A stretch of 64,000 bases of DNA from the NCBI GenBank assembly GCA_024710005.1, contig JANJVQ010000030.1, positions 1-64,000 of the forward strand. Direction: 5' to 3'. A program made the translations under genes and the position numbers. Below, one piece after another: positions 15,730 through 25,414 of this stretch; within the stretch, counting starts at the first letter, position 1, and each line of letters begins with the position of its first letter. This DNA comes from Paludibacter sp. (GTDB taxonomy: Bacteria > Bacteroidota > Bacteroidia > Bacteroidales > Paludibacteraceae). The notes under the pieces were generated by a model. The model saw only the letters and a list, made by a program, of their open reading frames with translations. It did no database searches and was not told the DNA's origin.

Positions 15730-16857
15730 ATGTCATACTCGACTCGCTTTCAGGAACTTTCATTGCAGTTTAAAATCGGCAGAAATACAGAAATAGAAAA
15801 CGCAGGCGTTTCGGTTGTTTTCTTCCCGTTTAAAAGTCACCGCTCATTTACCGGTGTGGCGGGTGAAATAAATTCTTTTATCATTTCCGACTCTGTTGAA
15901 GAAAACGAGGTGTTTGAATATCCCGTTTTTGTGCCGTCGAATGCAAGAAAACATAGCGAAGTTATTCTGTTGTTGCATGGATTAAACGAGCGGAACTGGT
16001 CGAAGTATTTACCCTGGGCTGAATATCTCTGTAAACATACAGGTAAAGCCGTATTGTTGTTCCCGATTGCCTATCACGTGAACAGATCACCGCACAGCTG
16101 GTCGAATCCCCGGTTTCTGCAAAAAATACTGGATTTAAGAAGAACATTACATGGCAATGATCGTTCGCTGAGCTTTGCCAATGTGGCGCTTAGCGAACGG
16201 TTGAGTCATAATCCGCAGCGGTTTTACAGTTCGGGGCGACAAAGCTTCGACGATATTGTCAAGTTGATTGGAGATATCAAAGCCGGAAAACATCCTTTGT
16301 TTGATAAAAAGACAAAGTTTGATGTGTTTGCCTATTCAATCGGAGCTTTCTTGTCGCAGGTACTTTTCTTAAATAATCCGGATGATTATTTCTCTGAATC
16401 GAAACTATTTATGTTTTGCGGAGGAAGTATTTTCAATTCGATGTGTGGTGAGTCGCGGAGTATCATGGATAAAAAAAGTTATGAGCAATTGTTTGAGTAC
16501 TACCAGACTGGCTTCTGGGCCGAGAAAATTGCGGTGAATACCGGCGATGAGGTCATGGCATCTTTTTATAGTATGCTCACGCCCGAAAATGAAAAGTTGA
16601 AGCGGACTTCAATATTCCGTCAGATGAAAGACCGAATCGGCGGTGTTTCTCTGGCATTAGATAAAGTAATTCCTTACCATGGAGTGGTGCAGGCGCTGGG
16701 ACATGATTGTGCCTCTAAAACCATCACCTTACTTGATTTTCCTTATGAATATACTCATGAAGCCCCATTCCCGGTGTCCAAACAGATAGATCAACAGGAG
16801 GTTGATGCTTCTTTCTTGCAGATTTTCAGGCAGGCAGCAGGTTTTCTGGGGAACTAA
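15730..16857 (+). CDS. alpha/beta-hydrolase-fold protein (DUF6051-like)
   Basis: A 375-residue protein with no signal peptide. The core has the strand-loop ILLLHGLNERNW (oxyanion region, about residue 80), the segment LLFPIAYHVNRSPHSW, and a nucleophile-elbow-like FAYSIGAFLSQ (Ser about residue 204); a C-terminal His in HDCASK or YTHEAP could complete a triad. This matches the general hydrolase layout, and I associate it with the DUF6051 group with moderate confidence. Its substrate is unknown. It is divergent from LytTR regulator 1 and shares an intergenic region that carries a four-copy direct repeat, so it may be that regulator's target. Confidence 0.7.
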   Translation: MSYSTRFQELSLQFKIGRNTEIENAGVSVVFFPFKSHRSFTGVAGEINSFIISDSVEENEVFEYPVFVPSNARKHSEVILLLHGLNERNWSKYLPWAEYLCKHTGKAVLLFPIAYHVNRSPHSWSNPRFLQKILDLRRTLHGNDRSLSFANVALSERLSHNPQRFYSSGRQSFDDIVKLIGDIKAGKHPLFDKKTKFDVFAYSIGAFLSQVLFLNNPDDYFSESKLFMFCGGSIFNSMCGESRSIMDKKSYEQLFEYYQTGFWAEKIAVNTGDEVMASFYSMLTPENEKLKRTSIFRQMKDRIGGVSLALDKVIPYHGVVQALGHDCASKTITLLDFPYEYTHEAPFPVSKQIDQQEVDASFLQIFRQAAGFLGN

Positions 16858-17032
16858 GATTATTATTGTTCGGTAAAAAATTCATTTTAAGTTTTTCCTT
16901 CTCTGCAACAAATTTGATATTTTTTTCATCTTAGAATTGTTTGTGAATAGTTTCCCTTTTTTCGAAACCGTTTTGTGTTTTGATTAGTGAGAAAATAATT
17001 CAATATAAATCAATAAGTTTAGTTAATATCAA

Positions 17033-17797
17033 ATGTTTATGAAAAGAATTTTTTATCAAATCTCAGTGTTCTTGTTTGCCGGATTTCTGTTTGCCGGTTG
17101 TGCCGATGACGATTATACCCAGGATAATTATTGGGTGGATATCGCGACAGTTGAAAATCCGGATCAAAAATCAAAGTTCTTTCTGCATCTGGATGATAGC
17201 TCCAGTTTATGGACTGAACAAACAAACTTCGCAAGTTACAAACCAAAGGACGGTCAACGTGTGATTGCCTATTATTCGGTAATCTCCGACAAACGGGCTA
17301 CCGGTTTGTACGATTATGATGTGAAATTGCATGATGTGTATGAAGTCCTTACAAAAGGGATTTTTGAGATAACGCCTGCAAAACAGGACAGCATCGGCAA
17401 TGATTCTATTTATGTCTCCGATATGTGGGTGGGTAGTAAATACCTGAATGTAGAGTTTTATTACTACGGGTGGAACAAAACGCACTTTATCAACCTGGTG
17501 TCGGATACTGCCAAAACTTATACCGATGGTAAAGTACACCTGGAATTCAGGCATAATGCCAATAATGATGAACCGTATCATCGTCGCTGGGGTATCGTTT
17601 CGTTTGACATCAGTTCGTTGCAGTCGAATACTGCCGATTCTGTGGAGCTCGTTATTCATGTTAATATGCCCAACCAGGTTGAGGATAAGTTATTTAATCT
17701 GACCTATCGCTACAATAACTCCCAAAGCGCCGGAGTTATTAAGAAGTCCCGTATTCAAAAGGCTGATGCCTATGTGCGTGATAATGAAGTGAGATAA
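17033..17797 (+). CDS. NigD-like lipoprotein
   Basis: A 254-residue protein with a lipoprotein signal peptide (FLFAGCADDD, lipid-attached Cys about residue 23). The body has the NigD-like layout: an N-terminal OB-like half (about 40-140) with GQRVIAYYSVIS and YVSDMWVGSKYLNVEF, and a C-terminal beta-sandwich with FRHNANNDEPYHRRWGIVSFDIS. NigD proteins are widespread Bacteroidota lipoproteins of unclear role. An alternative start two codons downstream, giving MKRIFYQ, is equally possible. A terminator follows directly. Confidence 0.85.
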   Translation: MFMKRIFYQISVFLFAGFLFAGCADDDYTQDNYWVDIATVENPDQKSKFFLHLDDSSSLWTEQTNFASYKPKDGQRVIAYYSVISDKRATGLYDYDVKLHDVYEVLTKGIFEITPAKQDSIGNDSIYVSDMWVGSKYLNVEFYYYGWNKTHFINLVSDTAKTYTDGKVHLEFRHNANNDEPYHRRWGIVSFDISSLQSNTADSVELVIHVNMPNQVEDKLFNLTYRYNNSQSAGVIKKSRIQKADAYVRDNEVR

Positions 17798-17823
17798 ATT
17801 TGTTTTTTAATTTTGCAAAGAAG

Positions 17824-17853
17824 CCTGCATCCTTATGGATTGCAGGTTTTTTT
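17824..17853 (+). terminator. intrinsic terminator after the NigD-like gene
   Basis: The stem is CCTGCATCC with GGATTGCAGG (one bulged T), loop TTAT, followed by seven T residues. Confidence 0.85.
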
Positions 17854-17885
17854 GTTTTTGACTTTTTCTGTCCTGATTTTTTGAT

Positions 17886-17907
17886 TACTTTTGTAACATT
17901 TGTTACA
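17886..17907 (+). promoter_or_regulatory. promoter -7 element overlapped by a dyad operator (iron/heme operon)
   Basis: TACTTTTG (17886-17893) matches the -7 consensus. Overlapping its end is a perfect dyad, TGTAAC-ATTT-GTTACA (17892-17907), covering the predicted transcription start. It has the form of a CRP/FNR-family or other dimeric-repressor site; which regulator binds cannot be told from sequence. Confidence 0.6.
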
Positions 17908-17971
17908 CTTATCACTGTCTTCAGACATTATTTTTGATGTCTCTGCGGAAGTTCTATAATTTAAAAACAGC

Positions 17972-20077
17972 ATGAAACGTAAATATCTCCTCATTATCCT
18001 GATTTGTATTGGTTCTTTTTGGGCTTATGCGGAAAACAATCCTGTAGCGGAAGAAAAAATCAATGCAAGTGATATAGAGCTGAATGAGATTGTGGTGCAG
18101 GCTTCCAGAACAAGCACCAAACTAAAAGAAATGCCAGCTTCTGTTACCATCCTCTCTACTGCTTCATTAGAACAAAACGAAATTAACACCCTGAATAATT
18201 CAACTGCTTACATTCCGAATTTTTACATGCCCGATTATGGCACTAAACTGACTTCTCCTGTATACATAAGGGGAATAGGGTCAAGAATCAATGCCCCATC
18301 TGTAGGGATGTATGTGGATAACATCCCGTACTTTGAAAAAGCATCCTTTGATTTTGATTTTTTTGATGTACAGAAAATTGAGGTGTTGCGGGGACCACAG
18401 GGCACTTTGTTCGGACGCAACAGCATGGGTGGTTTGATTAATATCAGTACCTGGTCGCCGCTCGATTATCAGGGAACACATTTACGTGCATCAGCAGCAA
18501 ACTACGGTCAGTATAAATTAAACGCCGGACATTACAATAAATTATCAGAACAACTGGCCCTTAGCGTAGCCCTGAATTATCTGCATCAGGATGGTTTCTT
18601 TATGAATACGACATTAGATGAAAAAGCGGGTAAGCAGGATGCTTACGGACTCAGGTTAAAAGGGCAGTATCAAATCGATGATCGTTGGTTGCTGGAACTG
18701 GTTTCCAATACTGATGTCAGCAATCAGGTCGGTTATCCTTATGCCTTATACAACCGGAATACGCAAACCACGGGAGAGGTGAATTATAATCAACGAAGCG
18801 GTTACGACCGCATGCTGATGTCGAATGCCCTGAAATTGGGTTATGTTGCCCCTGAATGGGAATTATCCAATACCCTGTCGTATCAGTTGCTGGATGACAA
18901 TCAGCAAATTGACCAGGATTTTGGTCCCGATTCGATACACTTTGCCGGTCAGTTGCAGTTTCAGCATAATGTTGCCAACGAAACAATCATTCGTTCGAAT
19001 ACCAATAACCGGTATAACTGGCTGGTTGGCGTGTTCGCCTTCAACCAACAAGCTGAAAACACGGTGGATGTGAATAGTTATAAAACAAATACACCATCCG
19101 GACTTGTTCATTATATTTATCAAAAACAATACGAGCCGGTCAGCTCTGGTCTGGCCGCATTTCATCAGTCTGTCTTAAACATTACACCACAATTGACGGT
19201 TACCGGTGGAATCCGCATCGACTACGAACAATCTATAATGCAATACGGCTACAATGGTACAATGGGTGAAACGGTACAAACACCTGTTGACACCCTTTAC
19301 CCCTCCCTTCAGGATGTGGTAATATTACCCAAATTAGCCATTGCTTATGCACCCGGAGACATGATCAACGTTTATGCATCTTATTCAACCGGATATAAGC
19401 CCGGAGGGTTTAACAGTACGTTTGAGAAACCTGAACACCTCATGTTTAAGAAAGAAATCAGTCATAACTATGAAGCAGGTGCGAAAGCAACCTTGTTTCA
19501 GTATTTGTACGCTGACTTTGCCCTGTTTTATACTGATTTAAAAAATCAACAAATCTACCGTACTGCTCCGAGCGGAAGGGGGTCTTATCTCGATAATTCT
19601 GGTTTGTCGCGCAATAAAGGAGTCGAGTTTACCCTGCACAATCAGTCATTTTATGGTTTTGAAGGTATGGTTGCGTATGGTTACACCCATGCAAAGATTC
19701 TGAAATATGAAAAGGATGATGCAGTGAATTACAACGATAAATTTACGCCTTATGTTCCCGGGCATACATTGGCTTTGCAGGCTACGCAAACCCTGACTTT
19801 CAGCAATGTAAAATGGTTAGATAAACTCCGGTTTAATATTTTGTACAGCAGAACGGGTTCTCTGTACTGGAATCTTTCGAACACGCTGAAAGAAGACAGC
19901 TATGGCTTGTTGAACGGGAAAATCTCCCTGATATCCGGTAACTATCAGTTTGATGTCTGGAGTAAAAACCTCACCAATACCCGGTATCATGCTTTTATAT
20001 TTGAATCGGGACCGATGGCGCATGCGCAGTCGGGTAAGCCCTTAGAGGTGGGTGTTAATTTTTCCGTAAAATGGTAG
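17972..20077 (+). CDS. TonB-dependent outer-membrane receptor (siderophore/heme type)
   Basis: A 701-residue receptor with a signal peptide (about 1-20), a TonB-box-like stretch (ELNEIVVQASRTSTKL, about 36-51), a plug domain (MPASVTILS to about residue 160, with VEVLRGPQGTLFGRNSMGG-like motifs) and a 22-strand-type barrel ending in LEVGVNFSVKW. It lacks the carboxypeptidase-like N-terminal domain of SusC proteins, so it resembles classical siderophore receptors. The MFS permease begins 4 bp downstream, and hemN, hemG and hemH follow. This suggests import of iron chelates or porphyrin that feeds heme synthesis. Confidence 0.9.
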   Translation: MKRKYLLIILICIGSFWAYAENNPVAEEKINASDIELNEIVVQASRTSTKLKEMPASVTILSTASLEQNEINTLNNSTAYIPNFYMPDYGTKLTSPVYIRGIGSRINAPSVGMYVDNIPYFEKASFDFDFFDVQKIEVLRGPQGTLFGRNSMGGLINISTWSPLDYQGTHLRASAANYGQYKLNAGHYNKLSEQLALSVALNYLHQDGFFMNTTLDEKAGKQDAYGLRLKGQYQIDDRWLLELVSNTDVSNQVGYPYALYNRNTQTTGEVNYNQRSGYDRMLMSNALKLGYVAPEWELSNTLSYQLLDDNQQIDQDFGPDSIHFAGQLQFQHNVANETIIRSNTNNRYNWLVGVFAFNQQAENTVDVNSYKTNTPSGLVHYIYQKQYEPVSSGLAAFHQSVLNITPQLTVTGGIRIDYEQSIMQYGYNGTMGETVQTPVDTLYPSLQDVVILPKLAIAYAPGDMINVYASYSTGYKPGGFNSTFEKPEHLMFKKEISHNYEAGAKATLFQYLYADFALFYTDLKNQQIYRTAPSGRGSYLDNSGLSRNKGVEFTLHNQSFYGFEGMVAYGYTHAKILKYEKDDAVNYNDKFTPYVPGHTLALQATQTLTFSNVKWLDKLRFNILYSRTGSLYWNLSNTLKEDSYGLLNGKISLISGNYQFDVWSKNLTNTRYHAFIFESGPMAHAQSGKPLEVGVNFSVKW

Positions 20078-20081
20078 TCTG

Positions 20082-21278
20082 ATGAAATTAAAATTCCCCA
20101 CGCTTTTCAGTCTGTACATCGCTCAATCCATTCCGATGAGCTTTTTCTCTACGGTAGTACCTGTAATCATGAGGCAGGAACAGTATTCACTGGAATCCAT
20201 CGGATTGCTTCAGTTGGTGAAACTTCCCTGGATATTCAAATTCTTATGGGCGCCTCTGGTTGACAATCATGCCAATAACCGGAAACAAATCAGGAGGTGG
20301 ATCATCCTTTCGGAATTGTTTTATGCAGGTGTCATTCTTAGCATCAGCATGTTCAGCCTGCAAACCGATTTCAGGCTAATCGTGATGTTGATGATACTGG
20401 CATTTATCGCATCGGCAACGCAGGACATCGCGACGGATATTTTTGCCATCCGCATCCTCCGTCCCGAAGAAAAGGCAGTGGGCAACGGAATTCAGTCGGG
20501 AGGCAGCTTCATTGGCAGTTTATTCGGAACCGGGGTGTTGTTACTGGCCTATCATTATCTCGGGTGGCAGTATCTGTTGTGGATACTGGCGGCTTTTGTG
20601 ATTTTTGCCATTGTGCCGCTGTATGTTTACCGACCCGGGTCCGATTTGTCGGTGGAAAAGAAACGACGGGTCAATTTAACGGATATTTTCTCCTTTTTCA
20701 AAGAAAAACTGGCCCGGAAAAGATTGCTGGTGCTAATATTTTATTACTCCGGATTGATTGGCATACTGGCGATGCTCAAACCCTATATGGTTGATTTGGG
20801 GTATAATGTGAAAGAAATCGGATTCATGTCGGGCATCGTGGGCACGGCCGTAGCGGCTATTGCTGCTTTATTGGGTGGTTACATTGTTAAATTCATCGGC
20901 AGAAAAACTGCTGCGTATGTTTTTGCCTTGCTGAATCTTTCGGTGGGGGTGTTTTTTTATCTGATATCCATGCACACCCCTTCCTTGTTTGAACTCTATG
21001 CCGGTATTTGTTTGTTGTGGGGGGCATACGGACTTTCGACTGTTGTCATTTATACGACTTCGATGGATGCTGTGCGACCATCAAGTGCCGGGACTGACTT
21101 CACGGTTCAGATTGTGGTTACCCATTTGAGTTCCATGCTGATTGCCGTTTTCAGTGGTAAAGTGGGTGATTTGGTTGGATATCATTCCTTATTTGGGATA
21201 GAAGCATTACTCTCGCTTTGTTCTGTGTTGATTTTATTTTATGTGTATCCGGTAAAATTGAAATATGGAAATAGATAA
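20082..21278 (+). CDS. MFS permease (RhtX/FptX-AmpG-like)
   Basis: A 398-residue protein with about 12 membrane helices. The signature ATQDIATDIFAIRIL (about residues 109-123) and NGIQSGGSFIGSLFGTG are typical of the AmpG/RhtX/FptX branch, whose members import siderophores (rhizobactin, pyochelin) or muropeptides across the inner membrane. Its 4-bp gap to the TonB receptor favours siderophore or heme-compound uptake. It overlaps hemN by 14 bp, implying translational coupling of uptake with heme synthesis. Confidence 0.85.
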   Translation: MKLKFPTLFSLYIAQSIPMSFFSTVVPVIMRQEQYSLESIGLLQLVKLPWIFKFLWAPLVDNHANNRKQIRRWIILSELFYAGVILSISMFSLQTDFRLIVMLMILAFIASATQDIATDIFAIRILRPEEKAVGNGIQSGGSFIGSLFGTGVLLLAYHYLGWQYLLWILAAFVIFAIVPLYVYRPGSDLSVEKKRRVNLTDIFSFFKEKLARKRLLVLIFYYSGLIGILAMLKPYMVDLGYNVKEIGFMSGIVGTAVAAIAALLGGYIVKFIGRKTAAYVFALLNLSVGVFFYLISMHTPSLFELYAGICLLWGAYGLSTVVIYTTSMDAVRPSSAGTDFTVQIVVTHLSSMLIAVFSGKVGDLVGYHSLFGIEALLSLCSVLILFYVYPVKLKYGNR

Positions 21279-22644
21279 ATTGCTGATAGATAAATATAAT
21301 ATTCCGGTGCCGAGGTACACGAGTTATCCTCCGGCCAACCATTTTGAACAGACATTTACTGATGAAGACTATTTTCGATTGATAGCAGAATCGAATAGCG
21401 GTCATCTGGAGAATATTGCCATTTACATTCACATTCCTTTTTGCAAAAAAATATGTTTCTATTGTGGATGTAATACCGCTTTGTACAAAGGAGAGTCTCT
21501 GGTCGCGGATTATATCGCGGCGTTAAAAAAAGAAATACGGGTGGTATCGAAGCATATCGATAAAAGGCGTAAAGTTTCGCAGATACATTACGGTGGCGGA
21601 ACGCCCAATGCCATCGATGTGGCTTACCTGGAGCAAATTAATCAATTGTTGTTTGATTTGTTCGAATTCATCCCGAAACCGGAAATCGCGATTGAATGTC
21701 ACCCGGGGCATTTGAACGAACTGTATCTGCGCAGGTTGCTGAATGCCGGCTTCAATCGCTTCAGCCTGGGCATTCAGGATTTTGATAACGAAGTGCTTGC
21801 TACAGTTAACCGCGATCCTTCGGCCATGCCTATAGTTGATATTATCAACATCCTGAAGCAGGACCAACCCGATGTCTCGGTTAATTTCGACTTTATTTAC
21901 GGGTTGCCGGGACAAACAGTTGAGCGTTTCAGGCAGACCATTGAACAGGCGGTGGCACTTCGTCCCGACCGACTTGTGACTTTCTCTTATGCCCATGTAC
22001 CCTGGGTAAAAAAGCATCAGAAAATATTGGAGAAGAAGGGACTTAAAACATCCACCGAGAAAATTGATTTGTTCCTGAACTCCAGAGAGATTTTGTTGCA
22101 GGCGGGTTATGAGCCCATCGGACTCGATCATTATGTGTTGCCTGAAGATGAGTTGAATCATGCCTTGCAAAACAACCAGTTACACCGTAATTTCCAGGGT
22201 TATTGTACACGCAGAACCACCGGGCAGGTGTATGCTTTCGGTGTTTCTTCCATCAGTCAACTCGAAAATGCCTACCTGCAAAACGAAAAGGATACGATTG
22301 AATACATCCGCTTGATTAAAGAAGGAAAAACGGCAGTGAAAAATGGGTTAGAGGTTAATGCAGCACAAAAGATCATTCGCGGCGTGATTGAGAAAATCAT
22401 GTGTAACAAGGAGCTTGATTTGAATCGTTTTTGCGAGGAGCATAAGATAAATATGGCGCAATTTCAGCAAATTACACAATTTAATCCTGTTGGCTTGAAT
22501 GATTTAATCCTGGATGGTTTAATCCGGTTCGAGCATAATATTTTGACAATAACGGATGCAGGCTCGTTTTTTATCCGTAATATTGCAGCGTCATTTGATC
22601 CTGCCTTGATGCAAATGGAAAAACAGTATTCAAAATCTGTTTGA
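21265..22644 (+). CDS. hemN: oxygen-independent coproporphyrinogen III oxidase (radical SAM)
   Basis: Converts coproporphyrinogen III to protoporphyrinogen IX by two SAM-dependent oxidative decarboxylations. At 459 residues it has full HemN length. It shows VPRYTSYPPANHF at the N-terminus, the [4Fe-4S] motif HIPFCKKICFYCGCN (CxxxCxxC plus the extra Cys), YGGGTPN, and the HemN C-terminal domain. Overlap with the MFS gene and co-direction with hemG and hemH make a heme-synthesis operon, with about 200 bp of palindromic repeats separating it from hemG. Confidence 0.95.
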   Translation: MEIDKLLIDKYNIPVPRYTSYPPANHFEQTFTDEDYFRLIAESNSGHLENIAIYIHIPFCKKICFYCGCNTALYKGESLVADYIAALKKEIRVVSKHIDKRRKVSQIHYGGGTPNAIDVAYLEQINQLLFDLFEFIPKPEIAIECHPGHLNELYLRRLLNAGFNRFSLGIQDFDNEVLATVNRDPSAMPIVDIINILKQDQPDVSVNFDFIYGLPGQTVERFRQTIEQAVALRPDRLVTFSYAHVPWVKKHQKILEKKGLKTSTEKIDLFLNSREILLQAGYEPIGLDHYVLPEDELNHALQNNQLHRNFQGYCTRRTTGQVYAFGVSSISQLENAYLQNEKDTIEYIRLIKEGKTAVKNGLEVNAAQKIIRGVIEKIMCNKELDLNRFCEEHKINMAQFQQITQFNPVGLNDLILDGLIRFEHNILTITDAGSFFIRNIAASFDPALMQMEKQYSKSV

Positions 22645-22720
22645 ATTTCTTATTGAAGTTAAGTTTTCCCGACACGATGGTATTATATAGTGCGAATCAG
22701 TAGTTAAATTATTCAAGGAA

Positions 22721-22814
22721 GCCGCGCAGCGGCGAGATGATTCATAACCGTAGGTGTAGCGTAGCGTAACCTACGGAATAAAGAATAAAAAAGATCTACA
22801 GCCCTGCAAGGGCT
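22721..22814. repeat. cluster of three REP-like palindromes between hemN and hemG
   Basis: Three palindromes are visible: GCCGCGCAGCGGC (22721-22733), CCGTAGGT with ACCTACGG (22748-22776, 13-nt loop), and AGCCCTGCAAGGGCT (22800-22814). Together they occupy most of the 197-bp gap. They could terminate, process or stabilise the operon mRNA. Confidence 0.8.
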
Positions 22815-22841
22815 GGATTATTAATTGTAAGGATATCACAG

Positions 22842-24215
22842 ATGGAAATTACAAAACCTGATATAATTATTATCGGGGCAGGATTGACAGGCCTGACAGC
22901 AGGATATTACCTTCGAAAAGCTGGTAAAAAAGTGTTGCTGATTGAGCAGCATGACCGCCCGGGAGGTGTCATCAGAACCATTACTGAAGATGGATTTACC
23001 TTTGAGGCAGGTCCGAACACCGGTGTTATCAGTACGGCCGAACTTGTTCAGCTTTTTCACGATTTAAAACTCCGGTTTGAAATTCCTGATGAAACATCCA
23101 AAGCCCGTTGGATATGGAAAAAAGGCAGGTGGCGTGCCTTGCCATCGGGTTTGCTTTCAGCGATATTTACTCCATTATTTAAGTTCAAAGATAAAATCAA
23201 GGTGTTAGGTGAACCTTTCAGAAGAAGGCGGCATCGGTTGAACGAAAGCGTGGCAAAGTTGGTCAAACGCCGGTTGGGGAAAAGTATTCTCAGGTATGCT
23301 GTTGACCCGTTTATTTCAGGTATTTATGCCGGTGACCCGGAGAAACTGATTGTCAGGTATGCATTACCCAAGTTGTATGCCCTGGAACATGAGTATGGAA
23401 GTTTCATAAAAGGAGCAATCAAAAGAAGAAAAATCATCGCGGCAGAGAAGGCTGCAGGCATTACCAAATCAGTGTTTTCCGTAGCAGGCGGATTGGAAAG
23501 TCTTATTCGTGCATTGGTCCATGAGATTGGAGATGAGCACATCCTCACCGGTGTCAAAGATGCTCGTGTTGAGCCCTTACACGATAAGTTTCTCTGTAAG
23601 TTTAATGTCAATGGTGAAATCCGGGAGCTTGTTGCAGAGAAGGTTGTTTCTACAGTTGATGGTTTGTCGGTTGCCTCATTGCTGCCCTTTATTCCGCAAG
23701 AAGTGATGGATAAGATTACGGCTATTCGCTATGCTAAAGTCGTGCAGGTGGTGATCGGTTTTAAGCATTGGGTAGGGATTCCTTTGCGGGCATTTGGCGG
23801 ACTGATTCCTTCGAAAGAGAAGAAAGACATACTTGGCATATTGTTCCCATCAGCCTTGTTTAAAAACCGGGCGCCTGAGGGAGGAGCGCTTTTATCAGTA
23901 TTTGCAGGCGGCATTAAGCGGCCGGATATATACCTGAAAACGGATGAAGAAATAACGGAGATGGTACTTGATAGTATGAAAAGCATGATGAAGTGCGCAG
24001 AAAAACCGGAACTCCTCCGCATCTTCAGGTACGAAAAGGCCATACCGCAATACGAATCGTCCACTGAGTTGAGGTTGTTCAACGTCCAGGAAATCGAAAA
24101 AGCATATCCCGGACTGATCCTTGCAGGCAACATGCGGGATGGAATCGGGATGTCGGACAGGGTGAAGCAGGCAAAACAAATTGCCGATCAATTGTTGGCA
24201 GCAGATAAATCATGA
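22842..24215 (+). CDS. hemG: protoporphyrinogen oxidase (FAD-dependent, HemY type)
   Basis: Oxidises protoporphyrinogen IX (or coproporphyrinogen III) by six electrons. It has 457 residues, with the FAD-binding motif IIGAGLTGLTAGYYLRKAG at the N-terminus, LLIEQHDRPGGVIRT, the FTFEAGPNT substrate segment, and the C-terminal FAD motif LILAGNMRDGIGMSDRVKQ. The HemY type normally uses oxygen while the neighbouring HemN is oxygen-independent, a mix common in Bacteroidales annotation. hemH starts 4 bp after the stop. Confidence 0.92.
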   Translation: MEITKPDIIIIGAGLTGLTAGYYLRKAGKKVLLIEQHDRPGGVIRTITEDGFTFEAGPNTGVISTAELVQLFHDLKLRFEIPDETSKARWIWKKGRWRALPSGLLSAIFTPLFKFKDKIKVLGEPFRRRRHRLNESVAKLVKRRLGKSILRYAVDPFISGIYAGDPEKLIVRYALPKLYALEHEYGSFIKGAIKRRKIIAAEKAAGITKSVFSVAGGLESLIRALVHEIGDEHILTGVKDARVEPLHDKFLCKFNVNGEIRELVAEKVVSTVDGLSVASLLPFIPQEVMDKITAIRYAKVVQVVIGFKHWVGIPLRAFGGLIPSKEKKDILGILFPSALFKNRAPEGGALLSVFAGGIKRPDIYLKTDEEITEMVLDSMKSMMKCAEKPELLRIFRYEKAIPQYESSTELRLFNVQEIEKAYPGLILAGNMRDGIGMSDRVKQAKQIADQLLAADKS

Positions 24216-24219
24216 GTCA

Positions 24220-25224
24220 ATGAGCAAGGCAATCCTCCTGGTAAATTTAGGTACGCCCGATGCACCGGACAAAAAACCGGTACGCCGTTATTTGCGGCAG
24301 TTCTTAAATGACCCGTTCGTAATCGACATGTCACGTATTGCCCGCCTGCTGTTGGTCAATCTCATCATCATTCCTTTCCGGGTCAGCAAGTCAACAAAAC
24401 TTTACAAACGCCTGTGGACTGATTCCGGTTCGCCTATTTTGTTGCATCTGGAAAACTTGCGGGAACGACTACAGTCAGCGCTCGGTAAATCGCATCCCGT
24501 TTATGCCGCCATGCGTTATGGAAACCCATCCATTCAATCGGTTTTGTCCGCAATAGATCAATCGGGCGTCGAAGAAGTGTTGGTGCTTCCCTTGTTTCCG
24601 CAATATGCTTCATCCACCACCGGTAGCATAGTCCATACCGTACAAAAACACCAAAAAAAACTGCAAAACATCCGGGATATCAAATTTATCCGGCAATTCT
24701 ACGATGATCCGGGCTTTATCCATGCTTTTTGCAAACGCATTGCCGGTTATCAGCCGGATACTTTCGATCACATCATATTTTCCTGTCACAGTTTGCCTGA
24801 GCGACATATTCAGCAAATTCATCCTGAGCAGGGTGTCCCTGGATGTGCCTGCGAGCAAAACATGCCTGTATATGGCAAGGAATGTTACAAGGCAACCAGT
24901 TACCAGACTGCCCGCCTGATTGCCGGCGCCCTCAACCTTTCGCAGAATCATTACACCGTAGCTTTTCAGTCACGCTTTGCCAGGAAATGGATTGGCCCGT
25001 TTACCGAGGATGTCGTGATTCAGTTAGCTAAAGAAGGTAAATCACGTGTATTGGTCGTTGCTCCTTCCTTTGTGGCCGACTGTCTCGAAACCATTGTCGA
25101 AATCGGGCAGGACTACCGCGAACTTTTCATCCGGCATGGTGGAAAGGAGTTTGTGATGTGCGAAAGTCTGAATGCCGAAGAGGAGTGGGTGGAGGCGGTA
25201 AAAATGTTGGTAGAAACGCGATGA
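24220..25224 (+). CDS. hemH: ferrochelatase
   Basis: Inserts Fe(II) into protoporphyrin IX (or coproporphyrin). Read as 334 residues from MSKAILLVNLGTPDAP; an in-frame ATG at 24181 would add 13 residues unlike the family and lies inside hemG, so 24220 is preferred. It has PLFPQYASSTTG, the catalytic-His motif FSCHSLPERHI and the C-terminal FVADCLETIVEIGQDYRELF, where the Glu acts as proton acceptor. It closes the iron/heme operon and is followed by a strong hairpin made of repeat units. Confidence 0.94.
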   Translation: MSKAILLVNLGTPDAPDKKPVRRYLRQFLNDPFVIDMSRIARLLLVNLIIIPFRVSKSTKLYKRLWTDSGSPILLHLENLRERLQSALGKSHPVYAAMRYGNPSIQSVLSAIDQSGVEEVLVLPLFPQYASSTTGSIVHTVQKHQKKLQNIRDIKFIRQFYDDPGFIHAFCKRIAGYQPDTFDHIIFSCHSLPERHIQQIHPEQGVPGCACEQNMPVYGKECYKATSYQTARLIAGALNLSQNHYTVAFQSRFARKWIGPFTEDVVIQLAKEGKSRVLVVAPSFVADCLETIVEIGQDYRELFIRHGGKEFVMCESLNAEEEWVEAVKMLVETR

Positions 25225-25283
25225 CCGGCATTGCTGTATCCATCCACCCTGATTTATTACATTGTCCTCCCTTATTTCAATTA

Positions 25284-25406
25284 AAAACCTCTGGGCTTTT
25301 TACAAAAAGCTCAGAGGTTTTCATAAAAAGCCCAGAGGTTTCTACCAAAAGCTCAGAGCTTTTACATCTCCCTCTCCGAAGAAAAATCAAAAGCTCAGAG
25401 CTTTTT
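25284..25406. repeat. five copies of a CTCAGAG-centred palindromic repeat
   Basis: Units of 17-18 bp occur at 25284, 25304, 25325, 25347 and 25389, all variants of AAAAGCTCAGAG(C/G)TTTT. The first two form a hairpin with 18-bp arms, one mismatch and a 2-nt loop that could terminate hemH. The last two are nearly self-complementary on their own. Confidence 0.8.
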
Positions 25407-25414
25407 GAAATATC

